Counted from the first letter of the stretch, positions 22,817-33,532 are shown. The stretch is 64,000 nucleotides of DNA from Bursaphelenchus xylophilus (GCA_904066235.2 CAJFCV020000005.1:9295501-9359500), one strand, 5' to 3'. Made by a program: numbers and translations. Notes: generated by a model from the sequence alone, not told the origin.

Positions 22817-23897
22817 ATGTGGCTGTGTATTCTTGTTCTCTCATTTTTTTATTATCATGGCAATGCTGCTATCCCCGTCTTGGCCCTTACAGATGTCGAG
22901 ATCAAGGAAGTGGCCCAGAAAATGAGAGATGCCGACGATGAGAGACCCAAGTTCTGCGAATTTTATGTGGATTATCAGCGGCACTTTGACGGTGGAGAGT
23001 CGGATTATGCCGAAAAATCGTGGGTTCATGATGGTGATTAATGCAACCCTTACAGTTTATTCAAATGGATCCGACCTTCCGTCTTGAACTGGCCCAGTTT
23101 TAAAGCCCTTTTGGATCTGGTACCCTTGTTTAATCCCCAGACTGGAATAGCCGAAGTCAACAGTCCGGACAAGCAAAAGAAGCAGAGGGCGTTCATTACG
23201 GCCGTCTTTAACAGTGGCCCATTCAAACAATTGATCGATGTCCTTCGGAAAAAGAATCATCCTTTTGCCAAGACTGTCCTCAACCAAACCATGCATGATC
23301 TCTGGTTTGGACTGTTCTCCAGAGCCAAGGGAAGGCTGGATTCCTCGGCTTTCGAGCACGTTTTCATCGGCGAGGTGAGCTGAAAATTATTGTAAAGATT
23401 CTTGATTTAGGCCAAGAATGGAGAGGTTTCTGGGATGCATAATTGGGCGGTGATCAATAAGTTTGAAAATGATCCAAAGAGTACATTCAATTACAGGGGA
23501 TTCATCATCAAAAGGGCTGTAAGTTGTGTGTACGCAATGATTACGTAATTGTGCAGGATATAATTGCATCGGCAAACTTTAAATGGGGAAGTTTTGGTTA
23601 AGAAGACTGGCAGTTTTTTGATGGGAACATCGCCGGCCTTTGATTTCTCGCTTCTTTCAATGTGTTTCTTGGCCAGGAGGGGCAATAAGAAATGTGAAGT
23701 AGGTTGTGGTTTGTATGATCTTTACCACAATAACATTTTAGACACTTATTGATGGATGCCCTGTCAATGTGCAAAGTTATGATCTAAGCCAGAATGGGAA
23801 AGACTTCATCGGGACCGTATATCCAGAACCCGGGCCCTCGGCTCCTACTTGTATGGCCAACTTCAAACAAAGAGCGACGGTCTCCAAACAAGGATGA
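22817..23897 (+). CDS. EndoU (XendoU) family endoribonuclease with an apparent 1-base frameshift
   Basis: Five exons, 22817-23019, 23056-23374, 23411-23518, 23557-23698 and 23742-23897, are separated by introns of 36, 36, 38 and 43 bases. Apart from one extra base the product would be about 308 residues. It starts with a signal peptide ([11 protein letters not shown]...), so it should be secreted or vesicular. The EndoU core is recognisable: 'LFKWI', '[17 protein letters not shown]', 'FEHVFIGE' with the first catalytic His, 'SGMHNW' with the second, '[13 protein letters not shown]' and 'MCFLARRG'. EndoU enzymes cleave RNA at uridines. In exon 4 the frame breaks at about 23595-23602 ('tttggttaagaag'), giving an immediate stop, while the conserved sequence resumes in another frame. 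Dropping one base restores family spacing. Pseudogene, allele or sequence error cannot be separated here. Confidence 0.85.
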
Positions 23898-23989
23898 GCT
23901 TTCTGGGACACTAAGACATTGCTAGACAACCAAACTTATATATTATATTCATTATATTCATATCCGCTCAGTTTTATTTGGGGAGAGTA

Positions 23990-23995
23990 AATAAA
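23990..23995 (+). promoter_or_regulatory. Polyadenylation signal AATAAA
   Basis: AATAAA 93 bases after the EndoU stop codon. Confidence 0.6.
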
Positions 23996-23997
23996 TC

Positions 23998-25197
23998 ATA
24001 TAAGCATTTCTTTACAGCTCAATGTGTGCAAAGATGTTCTCTTGAGGAGCTGGAGTTAACGGGATGAAAATATTTTACAAAAAGGCTTGATACTCGTAAA
24101 CTTTTCTTCTTCCTCACCTTTGCTTGCGAGTCTCTAATCCAAGGTTCCTCGCTCCCGATCCTACTCATAAAACTCTAACCGAACGACCTTTATCCATTTT
24201 ATTACGAAACCAATGAGATACCCGATTAACACGTTCTCCATTGTTTATTCTACCTTCTTATTGACTGACCTTGAGCGGAAGCTAAAGAAACTTCGAACAG
24301 GATCTCGAAAAAGCAGACAATTTTTTTGTCTCGAAAAATTGTTACATGCGCCGTGAAGAAGCCAATTCCAAAATGGCGCAAGAAATAAATGGGAATCCCG
24401 TTTAGTAAAGTGCACAATTGGATAAAGTTGATGAGTAGAAGAGTGGGAAAAAATAAGAGATCAAAAGTCGGAAGACTCCTCAAGAATTTTTCATAAAGAA
24501 AATCGTGATGTCACATCAAGAGTAGGTAAAATAAGGTTGTAAAAAGTTGCTAATAGTAACTCTTTGAGTACAGGCGAGGTCGACCGTTGAATGCCCGGTT
24601 AACATCAGCCAAAGAACAGTTAAAATCTTCAGGATTTAAAATGCTGGACAATTGCAGTTTTACACATCTAATTTCAAGGTAATGGTTAGTTTGAGACTCA
24701 ATAAATCTCTATTTTGTTAGAAAAAGCCTAAGGTCGAACAACGACATAAATGCCTTGCCCAAGGGCAACAAAAGTTACCGTAACCTAACTCATCCTTATC
24801 GAACCTCGACAGCCGCTGTCAACGTGTTTGTTTTACGCCGCTGAATTTTCTTTGAAACCGTCTCCCCCCGGGATATCGGCAATATTCATTGATAGCATTG
24901 TCTGGCGGTGAAAGTTTTCAATTAATCTCCTGGCGCTTCCTTCGCCCCTAAATCAACTGCGTTCCATCTTCAGCGTCGTCATTTTTTTGGTTGGCTCTGA
25001 GCCAGCCGGCTCCCGAGTCAAAGAGCTCAACGAAAAGGAAAGAAGGCGTAAAGTGGAAACATTCCCTCCTCGACGACGGCGTCGACGGTCTTCGTTTTTT
25101 CGTCCACGGAACCACCCCGCTTTCAGCGACGCGAGCGTGGATAAAAAAACTCGCTTAGCGCCCGCCCGCTTTCCCGCTGGCGCTCCAGCTGTGGGGG
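23998..25197. other. Intergenic; GC-rich promoter-proximal part
   Basis: There is no clear gene. A minus-strand frame at 24250-24483 is strongly hydrophobic and could be a membrane-protein exon, but it lacks convincing splice partners. Positions 24960-25200 are GC-rich and belong to the upstream region of the structural-protein gene at 25257. Confidence 0.4.
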
Positions 25198-25204
25198 TTT
25201 ATAA
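25198..25204 (+). promoter_or_regulatory. TATA box of the Pro/Gly/Ala-rich secreted protein
   Basis: TTTATAA in 'ggggtttataaggccgg', 59 bases before the start codon at 25257. The layout is the same as for the 134-aa gene and the cellulase. Confidence 0.7.
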
Positions 25205-25256
25205 GGCCGGGCGCAGTACCTTGAAGGCACCAGATCCCCTCACGATCCGAACAATT

Positions 25257-26159
25257 ATGAAGACCGCCGTTGTTGTGCTCGCCTTGATCGGCTCTTGCTC
25301 GGCCTTCTTGTTCCCCAGCGCCGGAGGCGGCGGCGGTTGCTGGTAAGTGCATTGCATGAGGTTGTCGGCTTGAAGCTAACCTTAACGGCCCTTGCAAGTC
25401 CATTTAGTGGCCTTTAAATTGCTGCTAAAGATGCGGCATCACATTTTAGCCTCTTTTTTTACCTCTAAAAATTCATATTTGAGAAGTATTGACAATCTTT
25501 TTTGGTGACTGTTTCATATTCTCTATTTTTTCAGCGCTCCCCCACCACCACCACCCGCTCCATCCTGCGGATGTGCCCCACCAGCCCCATCTTGCGGCTG
25601 CGGCGCCCCTCCACCACCCCCACCCCCACCACCACCAGCCTGCGGAGGATCTTTCGCCGCCGTTAGCGGCTGCGGAGCCCCAGCCCCATCGTACGCCGCC
25701 CCAGCCCCATCGTTCGCCCCAGCCCCAATCGGAGGTGGATACGCCACTGCCCCAGGCGCCGGAGGATTCGGCGGACCAATCGGCGCCGGAGTCGGCGGAG
25801 GAGTTGGCGGAGGATACGCCGCTGCCCCAGCCCTCAACTCCGCTCCCGCCCCAATTGGAGGCGGATACCAAGCCGGACCCGCTCTTAACTCGGCCCCAGC
25901 CCCCATCGGAGGAGGCTACCAATCCGGCCCAGCCCTCAACTCTGCTCCAGCCCCCGTCGGAGGATACCAGGCCGCCCCCGCCTTGAACTCCGCCCCCGCT
26001 CCAGTCGGAGGATACCAATCCGCCCCAGCTCCAGTTGAGGCTCCCGTCCAACAACAGAGCTACCAAGCCCCAGTTGAGGCCCCAGCCCAACAGCAGAGCT
26101 ACCAGTCCGCTCCAGTCGTCGCCCCCGCCGCTGGAAACAACTACGCCGGACGCAAATAA
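25257..26159 (+). CDS. Secreted Cys/Pro/Gly/Ala-rich structural (cuticle-like) protein
   Basis: Two exons, 25257-25342 and 25535-26159 (phase 2 intron), encode 236 residues. A signal peptide covers about residues 1-16. A Gly run and a Cys/Pro block follow (CC, PPPPPP, APSCGC twice, a second Pro run, up to about residue 75). The second half consists of about five degenerate repeats of 'ALNSAPAPIGGGYQ', and the C-terminal end has two 'QQQSYQ' motifs. The composition is that of an extracellular matrix protein. The N-terminal Cys/Pro block recalls nematode ground-like/groundhog proteins, but no ground-like domain follows. Third codon positions are almost all C or G, unlike the flanks, which suggests high expression. 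Tyr/Gln-rich motifs could support cross-linking (inference). Confidence 0.85.
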
Positions 26160-26337
26160 GCGCACCGTCTCTTCGGCCGCAAGGCCGGCGCATCTCATTC
26201 TCAGAACGGTGACTTTAACTGAACTTGTTTGTATATTTTTGGAAATTGCAATGTTTTCTCCAATCTTTCGATGACGTTTTTACTTTGACTGACTTGTTGT
26301 TTTAACTATGCATGGTTGTTGATCCATCCGGTCGAGG

Positions 26338-26343
26338 AATAAA
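26338..26343 (+). promoter_or_regulatory. Polyadenylation signal AATAAA
   Basis: AATAAA 179 bases after the stop codon of the structural-protein gene. The converging gene on the minus strand stops at 26525, so the two 3' ends are under 200 bases apart. Confidence 0.6.
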
Positions 26344-26524
26344 CGCTTTTACCCATTATTCAGCAATTCAGGCTATTGAGAACCCCTAAATTACATTGAT
26401 TTTCGGCAGGATATGGCGGAAACATTGAAAAAAATCAAGCTCTCATGGAAGCAATGTTAAATTTCTTATCGTAGCATATACACTTTAATATTAAATTATT
26501 AAATTAAGGCACACTTATGATAAT

Positions 26525-29500
26525 TTAGACACGTTTTCTCTCCATTTCCACGGCAATTTCGGCATCAGTCATGGAATTAATATTGTACCTGGAGAAGAAG
26601 GGGTCGGTTTCTCGTACTAACGGAATCAAAGCGACTCTTTCAAATCGCTTGTCCACCTCTCCACCGAAGGTCTTCAGGTCCGATGGGAAGAAGAATGAGC
26701 GGCTGGAAATGGGCTTGATTTATTTCTGGTCTGGATTGGTAAACTTTAATAATACAAAGTTTACCAATCTAAACAAGAAGTGTTGGATTATTTTTATCGG
26801 ATTTAAAGGTTATAAACTTTGCTATTTACGTATTTAAATACCCCAGATTTCATTGGAGATTAGGATTAAAAAGTTGTAATTCAAACGAACTCTCGTTGTG
26901 TTAGGCAGAAGCCTAGTGGCGAAAAAAAAGAACGCGAAACGGATCAGAAAACCTTTGGAATATTGAAACAACTTTCCCCTTTGACTTTTTATGATCATAC
27001 GTTTTACTATTCAAACTTACTGTTCTTCGGCTCGTGCACTTCCGTGAACCTCGACAACAAAATTTACAGCCAGCCTTCCGGACGGATCTCTGAAAGTGGT
27101 TGAGATAATAAAAGAACATACATACTGTACCGCGTATTTTACAAATTACAATGCTTGACAATGCCTTGGCCCGTTCTTTATTTCGAGGAGGTTGCGAAAT
27201 ACCACCCAAGATTTGCATTGTTTTACTTTGCAGCGGCCATAGGCGTAGCTAAGATCTATGAGCAAAATGAGCTCAAATAAAACTGTTAAGAAAAGTTGCT
27301 AACAAATCATATGTACGTAAATAGAATAGAGCAAATTGAGTTTGCGTCATGCCTTGTTGCGAAATAATAAAACGACTAATTTGACTGGTGGCTCTCTCAA
27401 CTTCTCACATGTTATGAAGTTTTGTTGATTCTACAGTGAGGGACCTGATCCAATGGCAAAAAAACGTCTCACGTTGCATCCCGGAAGGGACCAAAATGAC
27501 TCAAAACCCTTCCCTTCTCTAAGCTAAAAAACTCCGCTTTGAAAATCGCGTCCTTTCCTTCAAGGCCGCCCGCCGTCGACTACTGTACGTCATCGCAAAA
27601 ACCAATACCCACCTTGCTCTTCTCACATGAAACTCTAGATTATTCGCAAAGTATGCAAAAGGTTGGTTAGAAATGGTGACAAGGTTGATTGGATTCGTCT
27701 GGGCACAGAAACGGTCCTGAAAAGGTATAAAAAAAGTTTAAAAAAATAGTGGCTTCAACAAAGTATTCTATATAATATCTTCTGATAAACAGCGTACTAA
27801 GAAAGAGACCTACCGGCTTGAAACACAACTCCATGGTCAGCTGAATGTCATCGCGGAGTTTGGACTTTTCAATAGGCCTTAAAATGGTCTCATAGAATTG
27901 TATCCATACATACGAAGAATTCGAAAAACTTATTTTACAACTAGCACTCACACTGTTCCTTTCAAGCCTCTTCCAATGTACCCATCGTTCATTCCCAACT
28001 GAATGAAGTGTGTTTGATTTATAAACATTATATTGCCGTACAAGTAGGCGTGAGAACAGTCAAATCCGGAGGGGGTTTGAAGACGGACCATGCCATGTCT
28101 GAAAATGCCTCAAAATGTTTCCAATTGTCAGTAGTACTGTTTTCTTTTACATATCTTTGAGCTTTTCCAATGTTTCCCACAAAAAGTTAAGTTATTTCGT
28201 CAAAAGCAAACAAACAGTTTTTTACAAAGATTGTTTGTAAAAACTGGACAAAGGAATGTCGTAACGCGTTGCTTACTCTTCAAAGTAATAGAGGAACCGG
28301 TCCGTGCATTGAAAGATCCGCGCCCTCTCCGTTTCTCGGTCCGGTAAATACCAAGTGTTTTTGAGCCACAAATTCGCATTGTCGTCATCGATTATGTAGG
28401 CGATATGCGGTCCCTCCGTGATATTTTGATCGAATTTTGCTGAAAAAAAGTTGGCGGAAAATTCTTTAAATGGAAAAATATCAAAAAAAATTTTTGATGA
28501 TATTTCTGCATAACGCGATCTAAAAACCTCTAAAATGCCGTAGAAAAATTCAAATCACATCATTTGCCAAATTTAGGTAAAATTTTGGCATTTTCTAAAT
28601 TTCTCCATAAAGGAAAGTCACTTTTCCCAAAACAACTTACTAATTGCGTAATACATGACTTTAATGTCCGTATAAGTGACGGTAAAGAACTCCAAATACA
28701 TCTCAAAGTCTCCTGCTTTGATCTCCTCAAAACTTTTCGTCGATGAATCTAAAATCTCCTCTCGAGTATGCCGATCTAACCCTCTGTGTGATCTGAGTTG
28801 AGGGCCAAAGAAGTCGAGGACTTCCTGTTGTGTCGGCACCTTGGCTTTGGATCTGATTTTGTGAACTCTATGGGCGACTTCCATTTCCGCCGGCTGAACC
28901 TCTTCTTGATGAATTTGTGGAGGCGTATTTGTCGTTGTGGTGCGTCGACGGCCTTTTGTGGGACGCCGACTTCGGACGGTTCCATTTTTCCTCCTACTGC
29001 CAACCCTTGGACGGCGACTCGTTTTCTTGGTGATTGAGGGGGCGATTGTGGTTGTAGTTGTGGTCGTTGTTGATGTGTCCAGCTCTTGAACCTCCTAGAT
29101 ATTAATTTTGGGTCAACAAAGCATGCAAACAGAATAATGAAAACTGGATTGTAAGATACAGCAGACAATCGGATCTTTTTTAAATTCGTATGTCAGATGT
29201 AAAATTTTGCCTATAGTTTTCTGTTTTACAGATTTTATTTTTTTCATTGATACAGTGAGGGATCTGATCCAGTGGCAAAAAACGTACCATTTCGCATCCG
29301 GGAAGTATCAAAAATGCAGCGAAATACCTCCCTCTCCAAGTGAAAATACTCCGTTTTGAAGAGCGCGCCTTTTCCCTTACAAAAAGAGCGGGCGCGCTTT
29401 TGAAATTGGAGTCTTTCATTTGTAAATGCAGGTATTTTGCCATATTTTTGATAATTCCCGGATGCAAAATAGTACGTTTTTTGCCACTGGATCAGGTCCA

Positions 29501-31002
29501 CCACTGTACTCTCAATTTTCAACAAACTTATTTACCTGAAACAGCCCAAGCTCAACGGCATCTACATCCACACTTTCTGTGGGAACCATCACAGTCGTTG
29601 TTGTGACGCTCTGCAACAGCCGCGCCTCCGCTTTTTGTTCTTCCACAAAAAATCTATTCAGCATATCATGAGGGCTGATTGCCGGAGGCATTGCGTCTTG
29701 CTTTTCGTCCCTTTCCTCCTGCCGCGATGCCTTGACAGCGCTGAAAAGTTGGCTCAACGCTTCGCCTTCGAATTGGATCGACGAAAGCAACGGCGGAGAC
29801 AAAGTGTCGGCCAGGGATTGCGCCGTCACCGGAAACGGCAGAGGCGGTGGTGTCGGGCCGTCAGAAAGTACTTCCGGATTTTGTTTGGCGTCGCCGACTG
29901 AACGACGTTCGTGCTGGAGGGTTTCGTTGGATTCATGGAGAATGGCGTTGACTGGAAAATTGAAAAAAATGTGAAAGCGTGCTGTCATTGAATTTTGCGT
30001 AAAAGAGCTATAAGAGGCTACAGAAGGGCCTTTGGAAAGTGAATGTTTCAACAGTTAAGTTAATTTTCTGTAAAACGAATCGTAAAATAAATTGCCCGAC
30101 CGTAAAGAAAGCTTTACACAGAGAGAGAATGCTCACAGTACGACGCTTATATTTTGATGAAACGTTTGCCAGCTTGACTTCTAGAGAGGGTATGTTTCGT
30201 TGAAAAAATATTTCCGTACACGCATAAAAACGTAATGACCACTCATTATTTTTTTCATTTTTTTGGACACCGATCGGCGGCGAAAAAAGTTCGCTACGCC
30301 ATGCAAGGCTCGCAGAGATAAAGCAGAAGTCCTTTTCTCGCTGATTTCTCATCAAACAGCAAGCTCAAACATTCAAGAAGAAGTCTGTAACTTACAAAGG
30401 AGATACCCCAAGTGCGACGCTCAAATTTTATTAAAATTTTGTACGCACGTCAAGAATAGAGTAAGTATCATTTCTGAAGTTTTTAGCTCACGCTTTGTAA
30501 GCCCCGCCAAGATATCCAACAATTTTGCCGCCGAGAGGGTACGCTAAACGTGGAGAGCGTGAAAAAACACTTTTTGGCCATAACCTTGCCAGTTTCGAGC
30601 GGAAAACATTATTTCTTTTGTGAAAACATTACCTCTGTGGTAGAAATAGGCACAAAACTTTTTGTGCCAAAGTTGGGCACAAATTTTCAAAATTTTGCCG
30701 ACTTTTAAGCCAGAAATCTCGGTTGTTTCTGCAAAGCGCAAGCTAGGATTCTGGCATATATTTTAGAAAAACGTATTTTAAATTTATGCCAAGTTTCATC
30801 AAAATCTGGGGGATGAACTTGGGGTACTTCCCTTGTTAGGGAAATCATACATATGCGATAAAATTTGAGAAAAATCAAACCGTCGCAACTCTAGATAAAT
30901 GTCTCATCAAAGATTTCTCAAACATCCGAAAAAGCCCCAAATATTCAAAATCTTACCGTAGCCCGTAAATAGAACCAATAATAAGCCCGACCATGCGTTC
31001 AT
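26525..31002 (-). CDS. Unrecognised secreted 549-residue protein with Thr-rich/basic linker, nine exons
   Basis: Minus-strand exons in order: 31002-30957, 29951-29536, 29094-28641, 28439-28277, 28098-27954, 27888-27814, 27716-27613, 27089-27021, 26702-26525. All junctions keep frame and the total is 549 residues. MNAWSGLLLVLFTGY plus VNA is a signal peptide. Residues 17-154 are Pro/Gln/Glu-rich, low complexity. Residues 155-210 hold eight consecutive Thr and a very basic stretch with RR/RRR sites. From about 230 to the end is a folded, beta-rich-looking region with N-glycosylation sequons (NIT, NQT) and motifs such as 'GPHIAYIIDDD' and 'DPSGRLAVNFVVEVHG'. I recognise no domain. The junction of exons 5 and 6 is least certain, because its acceptor is weak and alternatives exist. 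Intron 1 contains an R1 element and intron 2 an R2 element. Confidence 0.65.
27432..27575 (+). mobile_element. R2 element, left half only
   Basis: 'tacagtgagggacctgatcc' begins a degenerate left arm. The right arm is missing. It lies in the intron between exons 7 and 8 of the minus-strand secreted-protein gene. Confidence 0.6.
29251..29508. mobile_element. R2 hairpin MITE, in intron 2 of the secreted-protein gene
   Basis: Complete element: 'tacagtgagggatctgatcc' to 'ggatcaggtccaccactgta', with the inner 'gcgcgcc...gggcgcgc' inversion and TA at both edges. It lies between exons 2 and 3 of the 549-residue gene. Confidence 0.8.
30393..30839. mobile_element. R1 element in intron 1 of the secreted-protein gene
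   Basis: 'ttacaaaggagataccccaa' on the left and 'ggggtacttcccttgttag' on the right. The interior is inverted relative to most copies ('ccgagagggtacgctaaac', 'gtttctgcaaagcgcaagc'). TTA flanks both sides. Confidence 0.75.
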
Positions 31003-31042
31003 TTCCAAATTCGTCCAACTCTTTTGATCCACGCGAACCTGA

Positions 31043-31049
31043 ATTTATA
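31043..31049 (-). promoter_or_regulatory. TATA box of the 549-residue secreted-protein gene
   Basis: On the minus strand the sequence reads 'gggtataaattc', with TATAAAT ending 41 bases before the start codon at 31002 (47 bases from its first base). The short spacing supports the chosen start codon and first exon. Confidence 0.65.
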
Positions 31050-31059
31050 CCCATTCCCG

Positions 31060-31892
31060 GAGGCGCTGCGTATTTTGTCGCCGTTTTTACAGCCCGGCCC
31101 CAACTTGTCCCCATTCCTTCATTGTCTAATTTCCGTCGGTTGTAAACCGAGTTTTCTCGTATTCCAATTCCTCGGCGGCGAGGGGACGTTTTCTGTTGAA
31201 ATTCGGGGAAATTGTTTCAAAGGAGTCATAACGAAAAAAGCGCCGCGAAAACAAGTTTTGCGGGTTTTATGGTCAACAAACGTAAATAAATAGTCGTCAA
31301 TTAGCTGGAAATTACATTTTGAGGTGTAATATAAGGGAAAGGGAGAAAAAGAAAAGATGGGATTGTAAAATAAGGGAAAATAAAAATGGTAAAATACGGC
31401 AAGTCGAAATTTTAGATATTAAAAATTTCACTCACAATAAAAAAATCGTAGATGTTCAAAGCATTTTAAACCATTCTGCATTAAAAAGTTGAATGGCATT
31501 ATGATCCCATTCCATTCCATGGCAACAAGTTTTGATTGCTTTGGCAGCATTTTTTTGATTTGAATTTGAAATTTTTGAGATTCCTCTTATCATACGTATT
31601 ATCTGCTGGCAAAAAAAAGCAAAAATCATTTCTAAAAAATCCGCCTTGGTCCGCTCCTTACCATGTCATTTCTTCGTCAAGGTGCCCTCTTCGCCCAGGT
31701 TCCCTCTTCTGGGTGCCTTCTTCGTCCAGATTCTCTCATCGTTCAGATGGCCTCTTTGGATACAACCTTACAAAGTCCTCTTATAACTAATATTTACATA
31801 TTTATATATAAACAAATTGTTTGATTCTTACGGCTAATTGCACAGAACAGAGATTCCATCATATATCGACTTATCTCATTAGTGGTTTCAAC
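31060..31892. other. No gene; small tandem repeat at about 31670-31760
   Basis: Upstream region of the minus-strand gene. Positions 31670-31760 contain four to five imperfect units resembling 'ggtgccttcttcgtccag'. No gene is seen. Confidence 0.45.
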
Positions 31893-32262
31893 TTACAGGG
31901 GAAGTACCCCAAGTGCGACGTGCGACGAGATTTTTAGATCGAAAGTCGGCGAAAATTTAGGACTTTTTGCCGAATTTCAGCGCGAAAAGTTTCATGACCA
32001 TTTCTACCGTAAAGGATAATGTTTCTACAAAAAATCAAATTTTTCCGCGCGAAACTGGCAAAGTTATGGCCAAAAAGCGTTTTTCTCTCTGACCTCTCTC
32101 CACGTTTAGCGTGCTCTCTCGGCTGCATAAATCGTCCGATATCTCGGCGGCGCCTGCAAAGCGCGAACTAAAACTTTCAGGAATTGATATTTAGTCTATT
32201 CCCGACACGTGTGCAAAATTTAAAGAAAATCTGAGCGTCGCACTTGGGGTACTTCCCTTGTT
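31893..32262. mobile_element. R1 element with an internal deletion
   Basis: 'ttacaggggaagtaccccaa' is followed after the terminal repeat directly by the interior block 'gagatttttagatcgaaagt', so about 85 bp of the left interior is missing. The right end is 'ggggtacttcccttgtta', and TTA flanks both ends. Confidence 0.8.
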
Positions 32263-32645
32263 AATTGATATTTAGTTCTTCAATTACCTTGTCCATTTTA
32301 CTTATTTTAAAGCTATAATTCTCAAGTTACAAAAGCCGGAATTTTCCATACCAAACTGCTCAATTCCTCCATTCCACCACACATCACACTTTCAGCCCAA
32401 CATAATAGCTTGGGGCCAATTGATCATCCCCAAAAGTGTGACTTCCAGTTTATTCATCTGCTCTCTTCAAAAGTTCATATTCCATTTTTTCTGGCCTTGA
32501 AACATCGTCCACGTCTATTTTAATCGGATTTGAATTCAAATTTATTATCCAATCTGTCACAATATTTTGAACTCTCGGGGAAGGAAGCATCTGAACACAC
32601 AACGAAGCGTTCGGAATTTAGAGGAAATGACAAACAGCAGAGCGG

Positions 32646-32652
32646 TATAAAA
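32646..32652 (+). promoter_or_regulatory. TATA box of the GH45 gene
   Basis: TATAAAA in 'agcggtataaaagatt', 56 bases before the start codon. Confidence 0.75.
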
Positions 32653-32701
32653 GATTAGCAGGCAGTTGGGGAAGGCATCATTCGGAACACTCGATTCCAT
32701 C

Positions 32702-33490
32702 ATGAACACCATTGTTGCATTGGCACTTGTTGGGTTGGTGGTCGCTGACGACACCGGAGTTACGACTAGATATTGGTAAGATAAGGAAAAGGTTCGGCTA
32801 GAGCGTTCTCTGAGAAAAAAATGGTCAAATCGAACCATAGTGCATGCTGGTTGAAGATTACTGGATTTGTTCTTACTATATCTTTACAGGGACTGTTGCA
32901 AGAACTCTTGTTCTTGGCCAGGAAAGGCCTCTCTCAAGGAGGGCCCTTCCAAAAGCTGTGATGTTAACAACAACCCCTTGAACGACGGTGGAAACACTCA
33001 ATCCGGCTGTAACGGAGGTAGCGCCTACTCCTGCTCCACCGAACAGCCCTGGGCTGTAAACGACACCCTGTCCTACGGATTCGCTGCTGTCAATATTGCT
33101 GGTGAAAGCGAGAGCGACTGGTGTTGCGCCTGCTACGAACTGACCTTCACTTCCACCGCCGTTGCCGGCAAAAAGTTCATTATTCAAGCGACCAACACCG
33201 GCGGAGACTTGGGAAGCAACCAGTTCGATTTGGAGATCCCCGGCGGTGGTGTTGGCCTCTACAACGGCTGCACAGCCCAATGGGGCGCCCCATCGTCCGG
33301 CTGGGGATCGCAATACGGAGGAGTCAGCTCTGCGTCGGACTGTAGCCAGCTTCCGTCGGCGTTGCAACCCGGCTGCGAATGGAGATTCGGATGGTTCGAG
33401 AATGCGGACAACCCAAGCGTCACCTTCAAGAGAGTCACTTGCCCCACGGCTATCACTGACAAGAGCGGCTGCATTAGATCTGATGACTAG
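32702..33490 (+). CDS. GH45 endo-beta-1,4-glucanase (secreted cellulase)
   Basis: Two exons, 32702-32775 and 32890-33490 (114-base intron, phase 2), encode 224 residues. A signal peptide covers about residues 1-15, leaving a single catalytic domain with no carbohydrate-binding module. The GH45 signature TTRYWDCCKNSC is at residues 21-32, with the catalytic base Asp26. The general acid is Asp138 in 'NQFDLEIPGGGVG', at the same spacing as Asp10 and Asp121 of the Humicola enzyme. All 14 Cys of the fungal pattern are present. The protein hydrolyses internal bonds of cellulose and would be secreted. It closely resembles fungal GH45 enzymes, as do the Bursaphelenchus cellulases, so the gene probably derives from a fungus; the intron and promoter look like those of neighbouring genes. 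GC-rich codon use suggests strong expression. Confidence 0.97.
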
Positions 33491-33532
33491 ATGGGTGTTT
33501 TGAGCACCATTTTAACTTATTTTTGAAACATC

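Noticed and set aside
24250..24483. Hydrophobic minus-strand frame as a membrane-protein gene
   Set aside because: No convincing start or acceptor and no partner exon. Hydrophobic runs are expected by chance from T-rich DNA.
25473..26198. 241-codon open frame on the minus strand
   Set aside because: It is antisense to the Pro/Gly/Ala-rich protein exon. It is open only because of strong G/C third-position bias on the plus strand, and its Trp/Gly/Ser-only composition is not protein-like.
29635..29974. Plus-strand frames of 80-88 codons
   Set aside because: Shadows of exon 2 of the minus-strand secreted-protein gene.
32876..33367. 163-codon open frame on the minus strand
   Set aside because: Shadow of the GH45 coding exon on the opposite strand.
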